Source: a virus
Strand: one strand, 5' to 3'
Length of the DNA stretch: 50,578 bases
IMG/VR virus record: IMGVR_UViG_3300017763_000025
Coordinates: 1 to 50,578 of that record
Position numbers and translations under genes: made by a program. The notes under the pieces were generated by a model. That model saw nothing but the letters and a program-made list of their open reading frames with translations, did not search any database and was not told the origin of the DNA. Within the stretch, counting starts at the first letter, position 1; each line of letters begins with the position of its first letter. Shown here one piece after another: positions 44,115-50,578 of the stretch.

Positions 44115-45028
44115 TGTGCTTGATCAAATACAATCGGTACTTCAAACGTTTCTGGTGCACCTTCTTTAAGTTGTTCCTCAGTTGAACGTACTTCCATAGG
44201 AGGTACTTCAAATTCTTTCTTTTGTTTTTCAATATGATCACTTAAAGATTTAAAAAACGATTTATCAGTATTTTCTAAAAATTCTGTAATATGATTTCTA
44301 TCACTAACAACTTCGTCGCCAACTTGAATTGAAACAACACTACTAATAACCATACCTAATGTAATATCTCTAATTTTATTAAATGTAACATTAAATTGTT
44401 TTAATTTTTCATCTTCGTCAATTTGATCGTTATTAACAAGTGCAAAGATTCTTTGTTCTTCAAATGTTTGCATAGACACTTGACTAAACTCTTTATAATT
44501 TAACGGACGGATTTTACATGTTAAATCTTTTGCTGTAAACATATCAGTAAACTTAGCATTTTCATAACGTTGTAGTACTTGTCGTAAATCAATAGAATAT
44601 TCTACTGGTTCTTTTGTATTTGGAGCAGTTGCACTAATATTCATATGTTCTCCATATGAAGCAATTCTAATTGCAATCAAACAAGCATCAATATCAAGAC
44701 TTGGCATACTCCATGCATTTTTAATACTTGGAATACAACTTTGAATTAAATCAACTGTAGCCTGACCGCTTAACAAAGCATCCGGAGTTTTTAATGCTAG
44801 TTCGTCTTTTGCTGTCATAGGCATAACTGGAAGTTCTTGATTTTCAGGCATGTCTAAGGACCCCTCATCATAATATTGACCACCACTAGGTAACTTAATA
44901 TAAATTTTTGCTTGTCTAAAATGACCTGCAAGTGGGTTTGCTGTCTTAGGTGCTGTCGCTGGTTGCATTAATGGATTCATTTTATTTCCATTATCTTGTT
45001 TAAATTGCTCTGGGTTAAAATCTGCCAT
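44102..45028 (-). CDS. 26: Baseplate hub protein gp26-like (T4_baseplate family)
   Basis: A 308-residue protein starting MADFNPEQFKQDNGNKMNPL. The family pattern is clear: IYIKLPSGGQYYDEGSLDMP, ELPVMPMTAKDELALKTPDA, LLSGQATVDLIQSCIPSIKN, AWSMPSLDIDACLIAIRIAS, YGEHMNISATAPN. The Cys pairs of some relatives at the C-P-x-C region are absent here (APNTKEP). The C-terminal third is charged and helical, ending STEEQLKEGAPETFEVPIVF and DQAHFFA. In T4, gp26 is needed for hub assembly. The last codons form a frameshift site leading to a 76-residue extension, so this may be the short form of a tail assembly chaperone pair. It is transcribed away from the tape-measure-like gene. Confidence 0.85.
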   Translation of the reverse strand: MADFNPEQFKQDNGNKMNPLMQPATAPKTANPLAGHFRQAKIYIKLPSGGQYYDEGSLDMPENQELPVMPMTAKDELALKTPDALLSGQATVDLIQSCIPSIKNAWSMPSLDIDACLIAIRIASYGEHMNISATAPNTKEPVEYSIDLRQVLQRYENAKFTDMFTAKDLTCKIRPLNYKEFSQVSMQTFEEQRIFALVNNDQIDEDEKLKQFNVTFNKIRDITLGMVISSVVSIQVGDEVVSDRNHITEFLENTDKSFFKSLSDHIEKQKKEFEVPPMEVRSTEEQLKEGAPETFEVPIVFDQAHFFA

Positions 45029-45039
45029 GTCTATCTCCG

Positions 45040-45047
45040 TATAAATA
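45040..45047 (+). promoter_or_regulatory. Late promoter octamer TATAAATA for the tape-measure/portal operon
   Basis: A perfect T4 late octamer on the plus strand, 54 bp before the ATG at 45102. It lies to the left of the opposing gp26 promoter, so the two transcripts overlap at their 5' ends. Confidence 0.75.
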
Positions 45048-45066
45048 CATTAGTAATTAGTATATG

Positions 45067-45074
45067 TATTTATG
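45067..45074 (-). promoter_or_regulatory. Late promoter octamer (CATAAATA variant) for gp26
   Basis: The minus-strand CATAAATA lies 39 bp before the gp26 ATG at 45028. It faces the plus-strand octamer at 45040-45047. Confidence 0.55.
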
Positions 45075-45101
45075 TACGTAGTTTATAGGATTTAGAACAA
45101 T

Positions 45102-47501
45102 ATGGCAGGACCTGTAAAAGGAACAATAGGGCAAGACGAAGTTACCCTAAATGACGCGGCCACTGAAACAACGCTGTTAAAAATGCTTGCGGCTATCCAA
45201 AAGCAAGGCGGTGGAGGCGGTGGTGCGGCACAAAGTTCTGAAAAAGAACTAGTCAAAATGGCTAAAGCCACTGGTAAAACTACCAAAGAATTAGAAGAAT
45301 TTGACGAACAAATAGAAGAAACTAGCAGTGCATTAGCACGTGGCTTTGGTCAAGTAACGGCTATGCTATCTGGGTTAGGCCATGAATTTTTAGGTGGTGC
45401 AACATCTATATCAGACTTTACATCACATATTACAGGGGCATTATCAGCAATACCTATAGTTGGCCCAATGGTCGGCGGAGCATTGCAATTATTAATTGGT
45501 GTTGTAGATTCAAATGTTCAAACATTTAGAGAATTATCACAAGTTGGAATTGATTTTGGTGACAGCCTTTTTGGTGCAAAATTAGCGGCAACTCAAGCAG
45601 GATTAAGCCTAGAAACCTTTCAGAGTGTAATACAATCTAATGCACAATCTTTAGCATTATTTGGAGGAAGTGCCTCTGAAGGTGCAAAACGTTTTGCTCA
45701 AATTAGTGGACAAATTCAAAAAAACATGGGTCCTACATTTAGTCGTTTAGGTTTAACTATGGAAGAGACTGCTGAATATACAGCAGACTATTTAGAATTG
45801 CAAACAAGTTTAGGTCGTTCACAACGTATGTCTAACAGAGAATTAACAGCAGGTGTTTCAAGTACTGTAATGGAAATTGATAAACTTGCTAGAGTAACTG
45901 GTAAGCGTAGAGATCAGATCATGGCAGAAATGAAAGATAACATGGCAGACAAACGTCTTAAGTTGATCTTTAATACAATGGACGAAGCGGCACAACAGAA
46001 TCTTAATGGTGTTATGACTATGATGGGAGATGCAAGCCCAGGACTAAAAAATGCAATAGCAGAAATGGTTGCAACAGGTGGTGTTCCGTTAGATGAAATG
46101 GGTCAAGATTTAATACGTTTGAATCCAAACTTAGCGGCAATGTCCGATGGACTTAAAAATGGTACAGTAACACAAGACGAGTTTATGGCTGAGATTAGAA
46201 AAACTGCTGAGATGGCAGACAATATGACCGATGCACAAAAACAACAGTACTCAACACTACAAGCAATGGGTAGTAGCGTTGGTAGTGCAGTTGTTGAAAT
46301 TATTGGATTGAAGAATGCCGGTAAAGGGTTAACAGATGTACAAAAAGAACAAAAAAAGGCTGAAGAATCGAGAGCAAAAGGGTTAGCAGACTTTGAACGT
46401 ATACTACAAGACGCAAAAAACAAAATTTACGATGCTTTAATTAAATCAGGAGTATTCAAAGTAGTAGAAGATACTCTAGGAAGTTTTACCACTTGGTTAG
46501 GAAGCCCTGAAGGTATTGAAAAAATAAAGTCTTTTGCAACAACGCTTTCAGACAAATTTAAAGAACTTGTTGATGCATTTAAAAATGGCAATCTAATGGC
46601 TACCATTGGAGGATATTTAGCAGACGGACTTTCTGGTCTAGGCGGAATGATAATGGGCAAGATCTTTGGTGGCGGCGAAGAAAAACAAGAAGGTCCACCA
46701 GGCCAAAGCGGAGCAACAGAAAGCAGTGGCGGCGGCGGAGGCATGTTCTCAGGTATAGACGGTGCTTTATCAAAACTAGCAGTAATGGTTGCGGCAGGTG
46801 GTACAGTTTACCTTGCAATAAAAGGCTTCCAATCATTACTTAGAGGATTTGCAGGACCACAAGTTATACTAGGTGCGGCAACATTAGCAGGATTGTTAAT
46901 TGGTACAGGAGCGGCAATTGCCTTAGCAGGTAAAGGTATTGAATCGGCTGGTACAGGTATAGAAAAAATGGCGGCTGGCGTTGAAAGAATGGCCGCAGTT
47001 AAAGATACAGCAAATTTAAAAGACGTTGCAGTAGCACTAGGTGATTTAGGTAGTGCAATGATAGGATTAGCCGCAGGCGGAGTATTAGATAGCATTGCTA
47101 GTTTCTTTGGTGTGAAATCACCATTTGATAAAATGGTTGAAGGTATTAATAAGTTTAGTGCAGTTGATGGCACAGCAGTTGCAAACTTAGTAGCATCATC
47201 AGGCGGATTGCAAGGCTTAAAATCTTTTGCAGATGACTTAAATGCAAAAAATGTTGAAGATTTTGCAGAAGCATTAGACAAATTAGTAGATCAAATGAAA
47301 GATCTAAATTCTGAATTATCAAAAGATAACAATGGATTCTTTACAAAGGGAACCGGCCCAAATGCAGGATCCTTTCTTAGCGGTGGATCAGGTGGATCGG
47401 GCATAAGTAGTAGTAACATGGAAACATTAATCACACTTATGCGTGAAAATAATACACTAACAAGACGGATTCTAGAAAAAGATCCAGAGAGCGCATATTA
47501 A
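45102..47501 (+). CDS. Tail tape-measure-like protein
   Basis: A 799-residue protein starting MAGPVKGTIGQDEVTLNDAA. It has alternating helical and Gly/Ala-rich hydrophobic segments typical of tape measures: TSISDFTSHITGALSAIPIV and GPMVGGALQLLIGVV near residues 100-130, then long amphipathic helices from 150 to 470. A Gly-rich hinge (EKQEGPPGQSGATESSGGGG) sits near residue 530. Strong hydrophobic stretches (VMVAAGGTVYLAIKGFQSLL, LGAATLAGLLIGTGAAIALA) lie near 560-610, with heptad-like GIESAGTGIEKMAAGVERMA after that. It ends in a Gly/Ser linker and a C-terminal helix. Tape measures set tail length and help DNA pass the inner membrane. T4 gp29 has about 590 residues. Position beside the gp26 chaperone-like pair supports this, though sequence identity to gp29 is not shown. 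Confidence 0.72.
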   Translation: MAGPVKGTIGQDEVTLNDAATETTLLKMLAAIQKQGGGGGGAAQSSEKELVKMAKATGKTTKELEEFDEQIEETSSALARGFGQVTAMLSGLGHEFLGGATSISDFTSHITGALSAIPIVGPMVGGALQLLIGVVDSNVQTFRELSQVGIDFGDSLFGAKLAATQAGLSLETFQSVIQSNAQSLALFGGSASEGAKRFAQISGQIQKNMGPTFSRLGLTMEETAEYTADYLELQTSLGRSQRMSNRELTAGVSSTVMEIDKLARVTGKRRDQIMAEMKDNMADKRLKLIFNTMDEAAQQNLNGVMTMMGDASPGLKNAIAEMVATGGVPLDEMGQDLIRLNPNLAAMSDGLKNGTVTQDEFMAEIRKTAEMADNMTDAQKQQYSTLQAMGSSVGSAVVEIIGLKNAGKGLTDVQKEQKKAEESRAKGLADFERILQDAKNKIYDALIKSGVFKVVEDTLGSFTTWLGSPEGIEKIKSFATTLSDKFKELVDAFKNGNLMATIGGYLADGLSGLGGMIMGKIFGGGEEKQEGPPGQSGATESSGGGGGMFSGIDGALSKLAVMVAAGGTVYLAIKGFQSLLRGFAGPQVILGAATLAGLLIGTGAAIALAGKGIESAGTGIEKMAAGVERMAAVKDTANLKDVAVALGDLGSAMIGLAAGGVLDSIASFFGVKSPFDKMVEGINKFSAVDGTAVANLVASSGGLQGLKSFADDLNAKNVEDFAEALDKLVDQMKDLNSELSKDNNGFFTKGTGPNAGSFLSGGSGGSGISSSNMETLITLMRENNTLTRRILEKDPESAY

Positions 47502-47510
47502 GGATAAACA

Positions 47511-49256
47511 ATGAGTTGGAAAAAATATTTTACACCAGTGCCTACAGGCGATAACCCGGGCGGAAATTATAGCCCTTTAGGAGGCGGTCGCGGCGGCAGT
47601 GGTACTGCAGGGCCAGCACGAACAAACTATAGTTCATATTTGCCAGATGTATATGTAGGTGCTCCTAATAGAGTTGAGCGTTACGGGCAATACAATACTA
47701 TGGATTTAGATTCAGAAGTAAATGCCGCATTGGATATTCTTGCAGAATTCTGTTCACAGAAAAATTCACAAAACAAAACTCCTTTTACAATCGACTTTAA
47801 GAAATCAGCAACGACAAGCGAAACAACTATTTTACAGCAATATTTGCAACAGTGGAATAAGTTACAAAAATTTGATACACGTATGTTTAGGATTTTACGT
47901 AATACTTTTAAGTATGGCGATCAATTTTTTATTAGAGATCCAGAAACTAAAAAATTATTTCATGTTGATTCTGCAAACGTTGCAAGAATTATTGTTAACG
48001 AATCAGAAGGCAAAAAGCCACAACAATATGTAATCAAAGACTTTAATTTAAATTTTAAAGACATGGTTGCAACAACACCTTTTCAAACTAATGGAAATGT
48101 TACAGGCGGTGGCGATGGATATTTACAAGGTGGCGTTCGTGGCATGGTAGGCAACTCTCCAAGACAAAGTGGAAGTAGATTCCAAGAAGGAGAAGGCGAA
48201 GTTGCTATTGATGCACAGAATGTAGTACACCTAAGTCTATCAGAAGGCTTAGACAACAACTTTCCTTTTGGTAACTCATTATTAGAAACAATATTTAAAG
48301 TATACAAACAAAAAGAATTACTTGAAGATGCGATTATTATCTATCGTGTCCAACGTGCGCCAGAGCGCAGAGTATTCTACGTTGATGTGGGCAACATGCC
48401 AAGTCACTTGGCAATGCAATTTGTAGAACGTGTTAAGACGGAAATACATCAAAGACGTATCCCATCGTCAACAGGTGGAGGCACAAATGTCATAGACAGT
48501 TCTTACAATCCCCTGTCAATTAACGAAGATTACTTTTTCCCTCAAACTGCTGAAGGACGTGGATCAAAAGTTGAAACACTGCCCGGCGGTACTAACCTAG
48601 GTGAAATTGACGACTTAAGATACTTTACCAACAAGTTAGTTCGTGGCTTACGTATTCCGTCAAGTTACTTGCCAACTGGTGCTGACGATAGTGCCGCTCA
48701 ATATAATGACGGTAGAGTAGGTACAGCATACATTCAAGAATTAAGATTTAATACATATTGCGAAAGATTACAAGGTTTATTAATTGAAGATATAAATCAA
48801 GAATTTAAACGCTATCTATTAGAACGAGGTGTAAACATTGATACTGCAATGTTTGACATTAGATTCCAACCACCACAAAACTTTGCGGCATATAGACAAA
48901 GTGAAATTGATAATGCACGTATTCCAACATTTACACAAATGAGCGCAATACCTTATGTTTCAAATCGCTTTGCAATGAAACGATACTTAGGTCTTAGTGA
49001 AGAAGAACTTACTGAGAACGAAAGACTATGGCGAGAAGAAAACGATGAGAATATTACTCCACCACCAACTGACGCAGGTGGAGAACTTAGAGGCGCAGGC
49101 ATTAGCGGAGCAGGCATTGATGCAGATATGGGTGACATGGATGCAGAAGTACCAGGCGGTGAAGCACCAATTGACGGAGGTGCGGCAGATGCACCTGATA
49201 CAGCAACTGGCGGTGACGGCGTACCTCAAGAAGGCGCAACTGACGTAACGGTATAA
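47511..49256 (+). CDS. 20: Portal vertex protein gp20
   Basis: A 581-residue protein starting MSWKKYFTPVPTGDNPGGNY. The hallmark blocks of T4-type portals are present: YGQYNTMDLDSEVNAALDIL, FRILRNTFKYGDQFFIRDPE, EDAIIIYRVQRAPERRVFYV, DVGNMPSHLAMQFVERVKTE, EDYFFPQTAEGRGSKVETLP and LGEIDDLRYFTNKLVRGLRI. The dodecamer forms the DNA entry channel of the head and starts prohead assembly. The N-terminal Gly-rich stretch and the acidic Gly/Ala-rich C-terminal ~70 residues are extra to the fold and probably flexible. AGGATAAACA precedes the ATG, and the gene follows the tape-measure gene by 9 bp. Assignment is confident and the gene is useful for phylogeny. Confidence 0.97.
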   Translation: MSWKKYFTPVPTGDNPGGNYSPLGGGRGGSGTAGPARTNYSSYLPDVYVGAPNRVERYGQYNTMDLDSEVNAALDILAEFCSQKNSQNKTPFTIDFKKSATTSETTILQQYLQQWNKLQKFDTRMFRILRNTFKYGDQFFIRDPETKKLFHVDSANVARIIVNESEGKKPQQYVIKDFNLNFKDMVATTPFQTNGNVTGGGDGYLQGGVRGMVGNSPRQSGSRFQEGEGEVAIDAQNVVHLSLSEGLDNNFPFGNSLLETIFKVYKQKELLEDAIIIYRVQRAPERRVFYVDVGNMPSHLAMQFVERVKTEIHQRRIPSSTGGGTNVIDSSYNPLSINEDYFFPQTAEGRGSKVETLPGGTNLGEIDDLRYFTNKLVRGLRIPSSYLPTGADDSAAQYNDGRVGTAYIQELRFNTYCERLQGLLIEDINQEFKRYLLERGVNIDTAMFDIRFQPPQNFAAYRQSEIDNARIPTFTQMSAIPYVSNRFAMKRYLGLSEEELTENERLWREENDENITPPPTDAGGELRGAGISGAGIDADMGDMDAEVPGGEAPIDGGAADAPDTATGGDGVPQEGATDVTV

Positions 49257-49259
49257 ATA
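49252..49259 (+). promoter_or_regulatory. Possible late octamer TATAAATA overlapping the gp20 stop
   Basis: A perfect octamer that includes the gp20 stop codon. A start about 6 bases downstream would fall at the next gene's ATG (49265), so it could only serve as a promoter for the following genes, or it may be chance. Confidence 0.35.
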
Positions 49260-49264
49260 ACAGT

Positions 49265-49513
49265 ATGATACTAAGAGAAATATTTTACTTTGACAAAGAA
49301 ACACTTGAGCCTGTAGAAGACAAACGTTATTCTGCTAAAGACGACCAGTCACCAGTAGACTTTGATTCAACTCGTAAAACTCGACTCACACTTCGCCAAA
49401 TTAATCGTGCAAGATTAGCCGCAGAGGTACATAAAGAAGAGCAAGCAAAAGACTTGCATTTTGTAAGACAAATGTACGGCATAGCGGCAAACGCAGAGGC
49501 CGGCGGAGTATGA
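49265..49513 (+). CDS. Small conserved protein downstream of gp20
   Basis: An 82-residue protein starting MILREIFYFDKETLEPVEDK. The N-terminal ~45 residues are a beta/loop segment with RYSAKDDQSPVDFDSTRKTR, followed by a helix rich in Arg (LTLRQINRARLAAEVHKEEQ) and a C-terminal helix. I remember proteins of this pattern directly after gp20 in T4-like cyanophages, without a function. Position suggests a role in head or prohead core assembly. The next gene begins 3 bases after its stop, so they are likely coupled. Confidence 0.75.
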   Translation: MILREIFYFDKETLEPVEDKRYSAKDDQSPVDFDSTRKTRLTLRQINRARLAAEVHKEEQAKDLHFVRQMYGIAANAEAGGV

Positions 49514-49516
49514 TAA

Positions 49517-50119
49517 TTGAGTATAGCCTTTGTATTAGGTAACGGTATAAGCCGTCGCCGAATCCCATTAGAACCACTTAGAAAATTTGGAACTATATAT
49601 GCTTGTAATGCAGTATATAGAGAATTCAAACCTGACTATTTAATTGCTGTTGATACTAAAATGGTCAACGAAATTGTTCAATACAGATATCATAAAGAAG
49701 GTCAAGTATGGACAAATTATAACAAGTCTTACGAAAAATATAGTGGATTAAATTATTTTGAACCTAGCAAAGGATGGAGCAGTGGACCAACAGCACTTGA
49801 TTTTGCAAGCAGTCACGGACACAAAACAATATACATATTAGGCTTTGATTATCAAGGAATAGGCCCCGAACACAAAAGAGTAAACAATTTGTACAGTGGT
49901 TCACCAAATTATAAACGTGAACACGATACATCAACATACTATGGCAATTGGTTACGCCAAACGACTACTGTTTTTCAGAAAAATAACGAAAAAAGATATA
50001 TAAGAGTGTTAGGACACGAAAACGGATTTATTCCAGAGCCTTTTGCTAACTTTGGAAACATTTCTCACATAACATCGGAAGATTTAGTAAAATCTTTCAA
50101 TTTTTCGTTGAATCCTTAA
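49517..50119 (+). CDS. Glycosyltransferase-fold-like protein (CstII/DUF115-like candidate)
   Basis: A 200-residue protein starting with TTG at 49517; GGCGGAG lies about 9 bases before it and no ATG or GTG fits the frame. Residues 3-14 read IAFVLGNGISRR, then YACNAVYRE at 28-36, DYLIAVDTKM at 40-49, WSSGPTALDFASS at 87-99 and TIYILGFDYQG at 104-114. A G-N-G loop, a C-N turn, and S-G-x-x-A-x-x-x-A before a beta strand ending G-(I/F)-D also occur in CstII-type sialyltransferases (GT42) and DUF115/MptE-like proteins. This similarity is from memory and weak. A cell-surface, capsid or nucleotide-sugar role is possible. It sits unexpectedly between portal and prohead core genes. A terminator-like hairpin follows. 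Confidence 0.65.
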   Translation: MSIAFVLGNGISRRRIPLEPLRKFGTIYACNAVYREFKPDYLIAVDTKMVNEIVQYRYHKEGQVWTNYNKSYEKYSGLNYFEPSKGWSSGPTALDFASSHGHKTIYILGFDYQGIGPEHKRVNNLYSGSPNYKREHDTSTYYGNWLRQTTTVFQKNNEKRYIRVLGHENGFIPEPFANFGNISHITSEDLVKSFNFSLNP

Positions 50120-50123
50120 AAAC

Positions 50124-50142
50124 GGCTCATTTTGAGCCTATA
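50124..50142. terminator. Terminator-like hairpin after the glycosyltransferase-fold gene
   Basis: GGCTCA (50124-50129) and TGAGCC (50133-50138) form a perfect stem around TTT. AAAAAC precedes it and TATATC follows, so it would work better on the minus strand (T run) but may act in both directions. Confidence 0.5.
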
Positions 50143-50158
50143 TCTACGTACTTTTCTG

Positions 50159-50166
50159 TATAAATA
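50159..50166 (+). promoter_or_regulatory. Late promoter octamer TATAAATA for the prohead core gene
   Basis: A perfect octamer 58 bp before the ATG at 50225. The leader includes a small palindrome, CCTTAC/GTAAGG at 50184-50196, followed by TAATTTTATTT, and then CAGGAGA as ribosome binding site. Confidence 0.75.
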
Positions 50167-50224
50167 GTAAATATTAATGACAGCCTTACCGTAAGGTAAT
50201 TTTATTTAAACCAGGAGACAGAAA

Positions 50225-50578
50225 ATGGCAGATCTAAACAAGTTCGAGAACATGCTCGAAAAACTAGTCAATGAAGATCGTGCTGGAGCAGAAGAATTGT
50301 TCCACGAGATTGTAGTTGAAAAATCAAGAGAAATTTATGAAAACCTACTAGAAAATGATCTAGAGGAAACTGACAAAGAAGTAGACGAGTCTAGTAAAGA
50401 CGAAGATGCTAATGAGTCCACAGATGAAGAAACTAAAGAATCTTCAGATGATGAAGACACTAAAGAGTCAGCAGACGAAGACTTAGACGAAGCAACTGAC
50501 GAAGAAGTTGATGAGTCAAGCGACGATGAAGAAACCAAAGAAGGTTTTGACATGAACGAATTCGAAGTTGAACCAATG
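50225..50578 (+). CDS. 67: Prohead core protein, gp67-like, partial (runs past the window end)
   Basis: The frame opens with ATG at 50225 behind AGGAGACAGAAA and is still open after 118 residues. It begins MADLNKFENMLEKLVNEDRA, then GAEELFHEIVVEKSREIYEN and LLENDLEE. The first ~45 residues are one helical unit; all the rest is a very acidic Asp/Glu/Ser/Thr/Lys repeat. T4 gp67 has the same make-up: a helix with LF.EA...R and a long acidic tail, encoded right after gp20. It belongs to the scaffold core inside the prohead and is degraded by gp21. gp68 is the main alternative name. The acidic tail is longer than that of T4 gp67 (80 residues in total). Confidence 0.65.
   Translation, partial: MADLNKFENMLEKLVNEDRAGAEELFHEIVVEKSREIYENLLENDLEETDKEVDESSKDEDANESTDEETKESSDDEDTKESADEDLDEATDEEVDESSDDEETKEGFDMNEFEVEPM
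50352..50548 (+). repeat. Acidic low-complexity repeat in the prohead core gene
   Basis: Imperfect units of 10-13 codons of the type D-E-(E/D)-x-K-E-S are repeated about six times (ESTDEETKESSDDEDTKESA and similar). It is likely to vary in copy number among relatives. Confidence 0.65.

Noticed and set aside
49510-49540. ATG at 49510 as start of the glycosyltransferase-fold-like protein
   Set aside because: It is in another frame and meets a stop after ten codons; TTG at 49517 is in frame and correctly spaced from GGAG.
1-50578. CRISPR arrays, insertion sequences, integrase or attachment sites
   Set aside because: No regularly spaced repeats, transposase-like frames or terminal inverted repeats with target duplications were seen.

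Overview
The window is part of the late/structural region of a T4-like myovirus with an AT-rich genome, of the marine kind (T4-like cyanophages and Pelagibacter phages such as HTVC008M are the closest types I know; the host cannot be told from the sequence). The supporting genes are the portal gp20, baseplate proteins gp6, gp25, gp53, gp26 and gp5, a PAAR spike tip, recombination proteins gp46/gp47, the late sigma factor gp55, and T4-type late promoter octamers (TATAAATA or close variants). I see no photosynthesis gene, tRNA, CRISPR array, insertion sequence or integrase.

Layout. (1) 1-36300, minus strand: one long baseplate/tail-fibre module. Read in its own direction (right to left) it runs: gp48/54-like protein, gp53, large hub protein, gp5 with a C-terminal GH19 domain, CHAP-type amidase, PAAR tip, gp25, gp6, a giant 4936-residue virion protein, a 201-residue protein, three paralogous tail-fibre proteins (the first with a tail-collar domain), two paralogous fibre-like proteins, a small protein, and two tandem glycosyltransferase-like genes, the last cut by the window edge. 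(2) 36394-40731, plus strand: gp55, gp47, gp46, a small protein and a GIY-YIG nuclease-like protein, driven by two near-perfect sigma70 promoters. (3) 40732-41218: about 490 bp without a gene, holding a GC-richer, strongly structured candidate non-coding RNA, a terminator-like hairpin and a late promoter. (4) 41219-43881, plus strand: two Ala/Gly-rich proteins whose N-termini resemble T4 capsid-targeting sequences. (5) 43878-45028, minus strand: gp26, plus an extra 76-residue reading frame reached only by a canonical -1 frameshift site, which resembles the tail assembly chaperone arrangement. (6) 45102-50578, plus strand: tape-measure-like protein, portal gp20, a small conserved protein, a glycosyltransferase-fold-like protein, and the start of an acidic prohead core protein (gp67-like).

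How it works together. Host-type sigma70 promoters precede gp55, gp47/46 and the glycosyltransferase pair, suggesting early or middle expression. gp55 then redirects RNA polymerase to the late octamers found before the baseplate, fibre, tape-measure, internal-protein and prohead genes. The baseplate spike appears to carry two peptidoglycan-cutting activities (GH19 and CHAP) behind a PAAR tip. The frameshifted gp26 extension lies back to back with the tape-measure gene, and their two late promoters overlap face to face.

The most notable points are the unassigned structured RNA, the -1 frameshift signal in gp26, the capsid-targeting-like N-termini, the giant virion protein, and the glycosyltransferase-fold-like gene placed between portal and prohead core genes. 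All family assignments come from reading the sequences and from memory; no database search was run.
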